Shown in pieces: positions 8,076 to 17,427 of a stretch of DNA of 64,000 bases. The stretch's first letter is position 1; every line of letters begins with the position of its first letter. The translations under genes and the position numbers were made by a program. Source of the DNA: Zooshikella ganghwensis DSM 15267 (GTDB lineage: Bacteria > Pseudomonadota > Gammaproteobacteria > Pseudomonadales > Zooshikellaceae); contig NZ_AUAF01000009.1 of the NCBI RefSeq assembly GCF_000428585.1, positions 1 to 64,000 of the forward strand, read 5' to 3'. Under the pieces are notes generated by a model that saw nothing but the letters and a program-made list of their open reading frames with translations, was not told the DNA's origin and did not search any database.

Positions 8076-10080
8076 TTCATTTCTCCTGAGGGGAAATCTA
8101 ATATTAGAGTTATCAGTTAAAACATAGCACAAAAAACTGTGCATCAACAAACAGTTAGGGGCGAATAATATTTAAATCGTAAAAATTTTTCACCCTCTTT
8201 TTACACGAAAGTTGAATCTTTTTAAGATTTGATCACCAAACGACATATATCTTCTTTAAAAACCAGACACAAACTTGAGCTATCCTGCCTATCAATTCTT
8301 AGCCTAATCGCAATTTATTTTTGTAGTCAGACTCAATAAATAGCTCGATGAGTGCAGCTAACCTCGTATAGTTAAGATAAATCTGTAGCAAAGAATGTAT
8401 TCCTCTGTCTTTATCCTAACAAATTTAGAAACATAATTCTAAAATGATAACATATCCATTTATCCGCATCATTTAGAGAGTAACAGACTCCTCATACCCT
8501 TTATGCAATTAACATCCTTAATCAAAACAAACAACTATTCTAACATCTTACCGATTGCATTAACCAAAATGATTCAATCAACCTACATGAATTCAATTTC
8601 AGGTAGCAACACTAATCTAGCCAGTTTAACCACTTAATTTTACAAAAAGCTTATCTCTCACAGCTCTTTCTTTCACAAGTACGACAGCACCAATCTAAAT
8701 TGAAGGGAGTATATTCAACATGATTCCTCATAAAAAGACATACTAAACCACTAACAATATAATAAGCTCATTCACAAACTGAATAGGCTGACTTTGAAGT
8801 ATTTCTCTAGGTAAAAGAAGAAATAACCCGCCACTATCTTCTATATACAGACAACATGTCTTACCAATGTCTTGGGAGTATCAGCCAGACTGTCGCCTTA
8901 ACCTTCCAGATAACTTAACATTACAGATAAAAAGTACGACAAATTCTCGACACATAAGTCGGTTTGTTGCTATCACCAACAACAAGTTGAGAACAGTTGT
9001 GTTTATACTGACAACTTATATCACTCCGACTACTTACTCTTAAACGTCAAACAGAGAGCGATTTAGCCCTGAGGCTTGAATACAATATTATTTTTTCAAA
9101 TCACATTGATGACCTTATTTCTATACCGCCTACCAGAGCAATGGCATATATTTACTTATAAAACCACTTCTTAAAACACCCCTATAAAGCCTGTATGATG
9201 ACCGTAAAATGCCTAAATCCTTCTACAGAAACTTGTTTACCGCACTTGTAGCAGAACGATCAACATGAGTTATCGAGTCTTTAGTGGTCATTGGCATACA
9301 TTGAAGTACAACAGGTGCACATTTAGATATAACAAGAAATAGGATCACAACTATTTATGAAACAAGTGCTAGTAGTATTGTAAACAGTAGCAACGAAGGA
9401 TGATTTTCTGCTGAGAAAAGAGAAACTAATTAACGGATTGCATCAGCACAGTCACTACTCACAACAAACTATTTTTAGCAATTCAGGTTAATGGGTGATT
9501 ACAGCCTCACTTACAGTAACCACCCAGGCTCAGTTGTCTTTCGATTAAGCTATACAATCTTGAAAAAACAAATGGATAGGACATGCTTTGTTTAAAAAGA
9601 TAAACAGGCTCAACAACACCGATGAGGAAGATAATAGTATTTATGGTTAATAACCCTACCGATATCACTTCGTAAATTCACGTTGCATTGACTGTCCAAC
9701 AATCCTTATTAACATTAAGGCAACAGAGCTATCACAAATAAATTCAACCAGTGCAAACCTACATTTTGCAATCTCTAATGCTTAAATAAGCACTTGTGGT
9801 ATTTCGATATACGCCATTGGCAGACTACAAATACTAAAATTGATGCGCGGAGGGTATACATTGGAAACACATTAAAAGTAGTGATACTGTTCTAATATGA
9901 ACTTATTGCCTGTAAAGCATTATTTTATGAATTAAATGCTGAGACTCAAAAAGTAATCGACTCAATAAATGCATTACAGCCACAAAAAGTCACATGAAGC
10001 CTTCTATCTATAAAGCATCAAGGGTTTATAGGGCTATACTTTTTGAAAAAGAGATTGGGGGGCAGCGAGTGATAATAATT
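8076..10080. other. Long gene-free stretch (about 2 kb)
   Basis: No open frame of 60 codons or more on either strand, very AT-rich, with stops in every frame. A short coding-like run (codons from about 9897 to 9998, reading YELIACKALFYELNAETQKVI and ending in TGA) lacks a start and may be a gene remnant. A hairpin lies at 9493-9525. I recognise no tRNA, rRNA or known small RNA. The left end should hold the promoter of the AlgP-like gene. Confidence 0.5.
9493..9530. other. Hairpin with possible alternative pairing
   Basis: GGGTGATTAC (9493-9502) pairs with GTAACCACCC (9516-9525), 9 of 10 positions. AGCCT just inside the loop (9503-9507) is complementary to AGGCT just outside (9526-9530). This could be part of a small structured RNA or chance; no U-run follows. 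Confidence 0.3.
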
Positions 10081-10086
10081 ATTTAA

Positions 10087-10109
10087 GTTGAGGGGGAAAA
10101 TCCCCCAAC
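10087..10109 (-). terminator. Rho-independent terminator of adk
   Basis: GTTG-A-GGGGG (10087-10096) pairs with CCCCC-AAC (10102-10109) with one bulged base. On the minus strand it is followed by a T/A-rich tail. It begins 14 bases after the adk stop. Confidence 0.7.
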
Positions 10110-10122
10110 GACTGACTAATAT

Positions 10123-10806
<684 letters not shown>

Positions 10807-10985
10807 TTAGGCGGTATATGCTAAAAAATCGCCGATTCTATAACAAATAAAGCCGCTGCAAAACGCTTCTTGTACTTATTTCAGCTTTGCAACAGCCAAG
10901 ATCAATCAAAAGTAGCAGGTAAGATACACAGGTCGGTTGTGATGCTCAAGTTAAGCCTTTATTGTGCAACCATTGCGAAGCAAGT

Positions 10986-12422
10986 TTAAGCAGCTTGGGT
11001 AAATGCAAGCTGATCAGTCCGAGGATAGTCTTTAGCTACCTGCGTAAAATGCTGATCAACTAAGTCGAGTGATAACCCTAAGCAGGCAAACGCATGCTCC
11101 GGATAGTCAGAAAGTGTCGCATAGCTGACGCGGTGGCACGTTAACATATAATTTACCACCTGTAACATATGCACTAAGGGAGTTTCTGAGTGGCTGAGAA
11201 GTTGATGGCTTACCCCTTGGATCACTGGCTGGTTTAATCGCCAGCGTTTTAGTAACCACCCACCAAGCTGAGCATAACCAAACCGAAGAATCTCATGCGC
11301 TTGACCAAGTCCAACAAGTCTCTGTTCAAAGTCACTTAAGCAAATATGAGGCTGACAAGTAACCCACTTATTCAGCATGATAAACTCTGGTCTAAAAATA
11401 TGCCCTAGAAGCAATACCCCCACATGCTGCAATAAACAAGTTAAATGTAGGTTTGTGAGCTTCTGCTGATGATGTTTTGGTACATGTATTAACAGTGACT
11501 CCGCTAGAATACTACTGTATAGCGCATGCTGCCAAACACTGTTAAGGCCCAGAGGGCCACGCAATGGAACCCGAAAAGATAAGATAATGGCGCAAGCAAG
11601 CGCTAAATCGTAGGTCTTACAACCTCCTAGATGCTCAATAACCTCATGAGAACAACTGCATGGCTTGTGGCTGATAGCAGACCCAACCTTACAAAGTTGT
11701 CGGCTTATCAGTCCATGCTCATCGAGAAATGAAAGCAAAGCCACTTCATCTTCTCTTAGTTCCTGATGCCTAAGCAGCGCATTTGCTGTTGCTGAAGTCT
11801 CAGGCACCGCAGCTAAAGGCATAATATGATCCAGCTGATCATGCTCACTTGCGGTTGCAGTACCCGGAAAAATAATCAGCTCGCTATTATCTGTCGATGT
11901 TGGTAGTTGCTCGAACTCTGGCCACTCAAATAATTGAGCATGAGGGTGGAGAAACAAATACTCATCACTATCAACCCCTACTAATATCGATGGACAGCCA
12001 GAGACAAAATACACCTTGTCTTTTCTCATTAACGACTTATCAAGCATGCAGGGTAATTGATAGGGGACCGCTAAAGCGGGTTTGATACCTGGAGCACAAT
12101 CCGAAAATAGTTTGTCAACGTCATGATGTGGCACTAAGCGGATCGGCTCATGCAGCACATGTGACAACTGGCCACATGAAAGCACCCGATCAACACTTGT
12201 TACAACCATCCACTGACCTTGTCTGCGGGAAATAAGTATAGGTACAGCAACCTGAGAAGGATCAATGCCTATTTGAGACACGGCCTGAGAAAGTGATACA
12301 CCACAATTTAACTGATACAACGCATAGGGAACGCCTTTGGCGGCTAAATAGCGCTTGATCCGGGTAGCAATATGCATCCCAGTTTCCCCCTGGCCTAAGC
12401 CATAAACATACTTATTAGACAT
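10986..12422 (-). CDS. YbaK-type aminoacyl-tRNA deacylase domain fused to HDOD domain
   Basis: Two-domain protein of 478 residues from ATG at 12422. An in-frame TTG 12 bases upstream also exists, but AAAGGA lies directly against it. Residues about 8-150 resemble the YbaK/ProX editing fold, which hydrolyses mischarged tRNAs (IATRIKRYLAAKGVPYALY, VAVPILISRRQGQWMVVTSVDRVL, YFVSGCPSILVGVDSDEYLFLHP). After a linker of about 60 residues, the rest resembles an HDOD domain (VWQHALYSSILAESLLIHVPK, CLLQHVGVLLLGHIF, GQAHEILRFGYAQLGGWLLKRW), a metal-free relative of HD phosphohydrolases found in signalling proteins. I recall this pairing annotated as 'aminoacyl-tRNA deacylase and HDOD domain-containing protein'. 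Whether the deacylase part is active is unknown. Single gene downstream of ppc. Confidence 0.75.
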   Translation of the reverse strand: MSNKYVYGLGQGETGMHIATRIKRYLAAKGVPYALYQLNCGVSLSQAVSQIGIDPSQVAVPILISRRQGQWMVVTSVDRVLSCGQLSHVLHEPIRLVPHHDVDKLFSDCAPGIKPALAVPYQLPCMLDKSLMRKDKVYFVSGCPSILVGVDSDEYLFLHPHAQLFEWPEFEQLPTSTDNSELIIFPGTATASEHDQLDHIMPLAAVPETSATANALLRHQELREDEVALLSFLDEHGLISRQLCKVGSAISHKPCSCSHEVIEHLGGCKTYDLALACAIILSFRVPLRGPLGLNSVWQHALYSSILAESLLIHVPKHHQQKLTNLHLTCLLQHVGVLLLGHIFRPEFIMLNKWVTCQPHICLSDFEQRLVGLGQAHEILRFGYAQLGGWLLKRWRLNQPVIQGVSHQLLSHSETPLVHMLQVVNYMLTCHRVSYATLSDYPEHAFACLGLSLDLVDQHFTQVAKDYPRTDQLAFTQAA

Positions 12423-12738
12423 TAACGTAGCCAAATCCTTTGACCCTTTTTATCAATTTTATAAACTCAAACTGAATCAGCTTATTACCATAACCCATAG
12501 TAGAAGTTACAGTGGCATCCATTAAGTTTCATTATAGTTAGTTAAAACTGATTAGTTTGCAGAATTTATTACTTTTTATTAAATACGGAGGGATCATTTT
12601 TAATAATTTTTTGCCAGCCAATTAATTGTTAACATTCGAGTGGTGACAATCTACGACATAAACTCCATTTATACCGTCGTCTATTTATAGCGTTTCAACC
12701 TTCAGCTAATCTACTTCAGTTTCTTGTGTAAAACTCGC
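12423..12738. other. Intergenic region between the YbaK/HDOD gene and ppc
   Basis: About 315 AT-rich bases with no supported gene. It should hold the promoter of the YbaK/HDOD gene, and the ppc terminator lies at its right end. Confidence 0.4.
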
Positions 12739-12759
12739 CTGCAGCCTCCTTCGCTGCAG
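12739..12759 (-). terminator. Rho-independent terminator of ppc
   Basis: Perfect 7-bp GC-rich stem CTGCAGC (12739-12745) / GCTGCAG (12753-12759) with a 7-base loop, followed on the minus strand by GCGAGTTTTAC. It sits 15 bases past the ppc stop. Confidence 0.65.
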
Positions 12760-12774
12760 ACAGTTTCATCTTGA

Positions 12775-15408
12775 TTAGCCTGTATTTCTCATTCCTGCTG
12801 CAATACCGGCAATGGTGACCATTAATGCTTGTGGAATAAACGGCTTAATATTTTCTGCATCATGGCGTAAACGAAACAATAATTCAGCCTGCAATACATT
12901 GAGTGGGTCAGTGTAGGGATTTCTCAAGGCTATCGACTGTTGAATCCAAGGTTCATCGCTTAATAATTCATGCACTTTCTTCAAATAACGAACCACTTCA
13001 ACAGTACTGGCTAAACGGTGGCGTAACTCTGTCCCTAAAGCTTGCAGAGGCTCAGGAACAAGTCGTTGTTCATAGTAGGCTGCTAATGATAAATCCGTTT
13101 TCGCAAGCACCATCTCCAACATATTAACCCTGGCTCTAAAAAACGGCCATTCTGTCATCATCTCTCGTATTAATGTCTCCTGCTTATTATCAAGCGCCTG
13201 TTGAAGTGCTTCGCCACTTCCCAGCCAAGAGGGCAACATCAGTCGGTTTTGCGTCCAGGCAAATATCCAGGGAATAGCTCTCAAGCTCTCCAGTCCTCCA
13301 GATGTTTTTCGCTTTGCAGGACGACTACCCAGTGGCAACTTCGCAAGTTCTTGCTCAGGCGTTGCTGCACGGAAATAGGGAACAAAATCAGTATTTTCTT
13401 TGACAACACCGCGATAAGCCTCTAACGATGTTTCCGTCAAACTGTTCATCATCTCTCGCCAGCTGTCTTTAGGAACAGGAGGCGGAATCAGCTTAGCTTC
13501 TAATGCCGCATTGGTATACAGCGCAAGACTTCTAACCGCAACATTGGGTAATCCAAATTTGAAGCGAATCATCTCACCCTGCTCAGTGATTCGCATTCTT
13601 TCGCCAATTGAGCCTGGGGGCTGTGACAAAATAGCTGCATGAGCTGGGCCACCACCACGACCTATACTCCCACCCCGGCCATGGAATAAGGTCAACTTCA
13701 CACCAGCCTCAGCACATACTTCCACCAGTTTTTCCTGTGCTTGATACTGCGCCCAAGAAGCCATCAATGTGCCAGCATCTTTTGCAGAGTCAGAGTAACC
13801 AATCATTACTTCTTGACTACCTTGAATATAATCACGGTACCAACTGACACCCAGTAAGTTCTTGATTACGTCATCCGCATTTGCCAAGTCATTAAGTGTT
13901 TCAAATAGCGGCACAACTGGCACTCGATGCTGAACACCACACTCTTTCAGCAATAAAATAACTGCTAGCACATCTGACGGCTGTTTCGCCATGGAAATAA
14001 TATAGCTGCCAATCGCATGTGGCTCATGCCGACTAAGTACACGACATGTGTCTATAACTTCTTTGACCTCAGCGGAGGGCTGCCACTGGTTAGGCAGTAA
14101 AGGACGCTTACTGGCTAATTCCCTTAATAAAAAGGCTTGTTTTTGCTCCTCGGACCAAGTCTGATAATCACCCAATTCTAGATAGTTTGTCAGTTCTGCC
14201 ATCACATCACCATGACGACTACTGTCTTGACGTATATCCAGTTTGATCAGATTCAAACCAAAACAGTGTGCTCGATATAATGTATCTAGCAATGGCCCAT
14301 CAGCAATAACATGCATTCCACAGTCCTGCAGAGACTGATAACACAACTGTAATGGTGCTAACAAACCTTCCTTGTAAAGCAATACCTCCTTGGAGGGTTC
14401 AATATAGGTATGTGCAGCACTTTCAGCCCAATCGCGCGTTGCCCGTAACTGGGCTTGTAATTTTTTCAGGAGTACACGATACGGTTCACTCTGGTTGCCA
14501 ACTTCTTTCAGTAAACGTTGGCTACAGTCATTCATTGACAACTCACCAATGAGTGTATCCATATCCCGTAAATATAAATCAGCTGCCATCCAGCGACTCA
14601 ACATCAATACCTGATGAGTCACTGCGGCTGTCACATTAGGGTTACCATCACGGTCTCCCCCCATCCATGAAGCAAATCGAACAGGGGAAATATCTATAGG
14701 TAATCCCCGCTTAATACGCTGCTTTAACTGTTGATTCAGTTGGCGTAAAAACCGTGGTATGGCGTACCAGAGGGAGTACTCTATTGTTGAAAAACCCCAC
14801 TTAGCTTCATCTACAGGAGTGGGCCGCTCCTCACGGATTTCATTTGTATGCCAGGCTTGACTGACTAACTGTTGTAAACGATGTATCAGCTGCTCTTCTT
14901 CAGCTCCGGATAAGTAGTGGTGATCTTTTACATATAAACAGTTAGCAATTTCCTCGTACTTTTTAATCAGCGTACGACGCGTTACTTCTGTTGGGTGAGC
15001 GGTTAATACCAATTCAATTTTTAGCTTTGAAAGGTTCTCAATAATAGCGTCAGCACTGAACTGTCGTGCAAGTAGCTGATCCAGCAATTCAGCAATAGGG
15101 TTTAACTCTAGAGGGCACTGTTGCGAGTGCTTGGAAATGGTATGGTATTGTTCTGCAATATTCGCCAAATTCAAAAATTGATTGAATGCACGTGTTACAG
15201 GCAGTAACTCGTCATCCGTTAATCCTTTTAGTTCCGTCAATAGGGCTTCCTGACCCGCCTTACTGCCGGCCCTACTCGCTTTTGCGAGCTGCCGAATCAA
15301 CTCAATTTTATCTAAAAACTGCTCCCCCATATGCTCCTTGATGGTATTACCTAATAACTCACCAAGAAGGTGCACATTATTACGCAGCGCAGCATGTGTA
15401 TCGGGCAT
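12775..15408 (-). CDS. ppc: Phosphoenolpyruvate carboxylase
   Basis: Fixes bicarbonate onto phosphoenolpyruvate to make oxaloacetate, refilling the TCA cycle. Start ATG at 15408 (MPDTHAALRNNVHLLGELLG) has GGGGGAAGG just upstream; the frame extends 15 codons further without support. The 877-residue product matches E. coli (883). Signatures: VLTAHPTEVTRRTLIKKYEEI (first catalytic His), VMIGYSDSAKDAGTLMASWAQYQAQ (second signature), FHGRGGSIGRGGGPAHAAI (Gly-rich loop) and a C-terminus ending in RNTG, the conserved inhibitor-site tail. Single gene with a hairpin terminator. Confidence 0.96.
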   Translation of the reverse strand: MPDTHAALRNNVHLLGELLGNTIKEHMGEQFLDKIELIRQLAKASRAGSKAGQEALLTELKGLTDDELLPVTRAFNQFLNLANIAEQYHTISKHSQQCPLELNPIAELLDQLLARQFSADAIIENLSKLKIELVLTAHPTEVTRRTLIKKYEEIANCLYVKDHHYLSGAEEEQLIHRLQQLVSQAWHTNEIREERPTPVDEAKWGFSTIEYSLWYAIPRFLRQLNQQLKQRIKRGLPIDISPVRFASWMGGDRDGNPNVTAAVTHQVLMLSRWMAADLYLRDMDTLIGELSMNDCSQRLLKEVGNQSEPYRVLLKKLQAQLRATRDWAESAAHTYIEPSKEVLLYKEGLLAPLQLCYQSLQDCGMHVIADGPLLDTLYRAHCFGLNLIKLDIRQDSSRHGDVMAELTNYLELGDYQTWSEEQKQAFLLRELASKRPLLPNQWQPSAEVKEVIDTCRVLSRHEPHAIGSYIISMAKQPSDVLAVILLLKECGVQHRVPVVPLFETLNDLANADDVIKNLLGVSWYRDYIQGSQEVMIGYSDSAKDAGTLMASWAQYQAQEKLVEVCAEAGVKLTLFHGRGGSIGRGGGPAHAAILSQPPGSIGERMRITEQGEMIRFKFGLPNVAVRSLALYTNAALEAKLIPPPVPKDSWREMMNSLTETSLEAYRGVVKENTDFVPYFRAATPEQELAKLPLGSRPAKRKTSGGLESLRAIPWIFAWTQNRLMLPSWLGSGEALQQALDNKQETLIREMMTEWPFFRARVNMLEMVLAKTDLSLAAYYEQRLVPEPLQALGTELRHRLASTVEVVRYLKKVHELLSDEPWIQQSIALRNPYTDPLNVLQAELLFRLRHDAENIKPFIPQALMVTIAGIAAGMRNTG

Positions 15409-16062
15409 TAACCTTCCCCCAAACAAACAGCAATCTGGCTTACCCAAAAACAAACCAGGTGACTAATTACAGAAAAAAACATTCCCCATCGTGAAGGGCA
15501 CTTACCCAAAAATACGGATAGCTAGCATAGCCTAAAGGAATCTGTGTACTAAAGATAGTCCCCAACTATTAAGCAACGTCAGAGAAATAAGGAACACACT
15601 ACACAGTGACTTAGGTTAGCTATAACCTACAAGCTTCTCAGTCAGTTATTAATTGACCATAGTGAAAGATAGCTTTCATATTACATTAAAGGATTAACGA
15701 GTGGTTATGACATAGCCGTATTATAAGCTCAGTTTCATAAAGACCATGTGTAAAGCCATATCATTTCTATACAATCACTTTACATTCTAAATCAATAAGT
15801 TTATCCAACCCTTTTTAAACGCAATTATGACTATAATTCCTTTACTATCCCTTTGCAGACATTTCAGAGAAACATTTTAATTTTGTCTGCCGTTCGGTTA
15901 ACATACACTTAGGATTGAGTCGATAAAAATTTCTAAAACAAATAATAGTGGTATATCTAAAAAGCTTTTTTCGCCAGCATAAACACTAGTGCACGACGCT
16001 AACCTTAGGGAGATTAAAAAGCCTTTTTAGACAAAACCCGTATGATTAAAGTGAACCATACA
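15409..16062. other. Intergenic region between ppc and the small plus-strand gene
   Basis: About 650 AT-rich bases between divergent genes, with no supported gene. It should hold both promoters. I cannot assign a regulator site. Confidence 0.4.
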
Positions 16063-16404
16063 ATGAGCATTAAAGATTTAATTAATGAGTGGGAAAGCTC
16101 TGCGCGAGGTGCGGTTACTCATGACGCATTCTGTATCAAACTGCCCCTAGAAGATGCCGCTCGCCTTGCAGCACTAAGCGAAATGTACCCTCGCCGTCAT
16201 ATTGAAGAAATCATTCGAGACTTACTACATGCATCTCTGGATGAATTAGAACGATCCTTCCCTTATCAGCAAGGTCAACTTGTCGTAGCCGAAGATGAAG
16301 AAGGCAACCCACTCTACGAAGATATTGGCCCTACGCCCAAATACCTCGAATTATCCAGAAAGCATTTAAAGACATTTAAAGAAAACTTGCCTGATACCCA
16401 CTAA
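16063..16404 (+). CDS. Small conserved protein of the pseudomonad 'pilin assembly/type 1 pili tip' annotation group
   Basis: The product of 113 residues begins MSIKDLINEWESSARG and contains LPLEDAARLAALSEMYPRRHIEEIIRDLLHASLDELERSFPY, then EDEEGNPLYEDIGPTPKYLELSRKHL. I recall closely similar small proteins conserved across Pseudomonas and relatives, often labelled as a pilin assembly or pilus tip component with little evidence. The middle resembles a ribbon-helix-helix fold (basic strand then two helices), which could mean DNA binding, but this is inference. An upstream in-frame ATG at 16042 has no Shine-Dalgarno; 16063 fits the conserved N-terminus better. Single gene convergent with mazG. 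Confidence 0.6.
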   Translation: MSIKDLINEWESSARGAVTHDAFCIKLPLEDAARLAALSEMYPRRHIEEIIRDLLHASLDELERSFPYQQGQLVVAEDEEGNPLYEDIGPTPKYLELSRKHLKTFKENLPDTH

Positions 16405-16434
16405 GTAAATGGCTTCATAGCAAAAACAGTCAAG

Positions 16435-16469
16435 TAAAAAAACCAGTCACTTTCTCGTTAAAGTGACTG
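16435..16469 (-). terminator. Rho-independent terminator of the relA-mazG unit
   Basis: Perfect 10-bp stem CAGTCACTTT (16444-16453) / AAAGTGACTG (16460-16469) with a 6-base loop. On the minus strand it is followed by GTTTTTTTAC. It lies between convergent mazG and the small plus-strand gene and may serve both. Confidence 0.8.
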
Positions 16470-16524
16470 ATAAAACAGTGTTGCTTTGATCATACCCACC
16501 TTTAAACACAAACGATAAAAGCAC

Positions 16525-17343
16525 CTAAAGTCCTTTTTCTTTGGCTTGCCGCCATAAGTAATCCATTTCCACCAGCGAACTACTTTTACAGTCTTGCTCA
16601 TTAACAGCAAGCTGCTCCTCAATATAATGAAACCGCCGTGTAAATTTTGCATTACACTGTCGTACTGCTTGCTCAGCATCAACCTGTAAATGTCTTGCTA
16701 AATTAACACAACAAAAAATAAGATCCCCTATTTCATCCTGAATATGTTCTTCTTTGCCTGTTGCAATCGCTTGTTCAACTTCTTTGAGTTCTTCTTTGAT
16801 TTTATCAATCACAGGCTTGTGATCAGACCAGTCAAAACCTACTTGGGCAGCTCGGTGCTGTAATTTATGCGCTCGTTTTAAAGCAGGTAAACTCAGTGGA
16901 ATATCAGCCAGCAACTGCGTCTTATTCTGCTGAAGACGTTCCTGCTTTTTAATTTGCTCCCAACTTGCTTTAACATCCAGGTCAGAGACATTAACTTGTT
17001 CAGTCTCATCTTTTTTTACCTTGAGTTCACCACTAGGAAAAACATGAGGGTGCCGGCGTATTAATTTTGCCACTAAATTATTTACTATTTTGGCAAAATC
17101 AAAATAACCATTTTCCTCCCCCATTTGCGCATAAAAAATGACTTGAAAGAGTAAGTCTCCCAATTCATCACAAAGGTGTTGAAAGTCCTCCCGTTCGATG
17201 GCGTCTGCGACTTCGTAAGCTTCTTCTATCGTATAATTAACAATAGTAGAAAACGTTTGTTTAATATCCCAAGGACAGCCAGTCTTTGGATCACGCAACT
17301 GCGTCATTAAATACAGCAAATCATCCATTGTGTAATGAGGCAT
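16525..17343 (-). CDS. mazG: Nucleoside triphosphate pyrophosphohydrolase MazG
   Basis: Hydrolyses (d)NTPs to NMP and pyrophosphate; in E. coli it limits ppGpp build-up and clears non-canonical nucleotides. Start chosen at ATG 17343 (MPHYTMDDLLYLMTQLRDPKTGCPWD), 10 bases after AGGGGA; the frame runs 22 codons further. At 272 residues it matches E. coli (263). Two MazG repeats are visible, each with the metal-binding EExxE...ExxD pattern: EEAYEVADAIEREDFQHLCDELGDLLF and KEELKEVEQAI followed by QDEIGDLIFCCVNLARHL. It lies directly downstream of relA, as in E. coli, where mazEF lies between the two; here no toxin-antitoxin pair is present. Confidence 0.93.
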   Translation of the reverse strand: MPHYTMDDLLYLMTQLRDPKTGCPWDIKQTFSTIVNYTIEEAYEVADAIEREDFQHLCDELGDLLFQVIFYAQMGEENGYFDFAKIVNNLVAKLIRRHPHVFPSGELKVKKDETEQVNVSDLDVKASWEQIKKQERLQQNKTQLLADIPLSLPALKRAHKLQHRAAQVGFDWSDHKPVIDKIKEELKEVEQAIATGKEEHIQDEIGDLIFCCVNLARHLQVDAEQAVRQCNAKFTRRFHYIEEQLAVNEQDCKSSSLVEMDYLWRQAKEKGL

Positions 17344-17427
17344 AAATGACAGTTCCCCTAAATACTGCTTAAAGTACATATTATGTACGCTTAACCACAA
17401 AGAATGCACGACATCAAGTGTGTAGTA

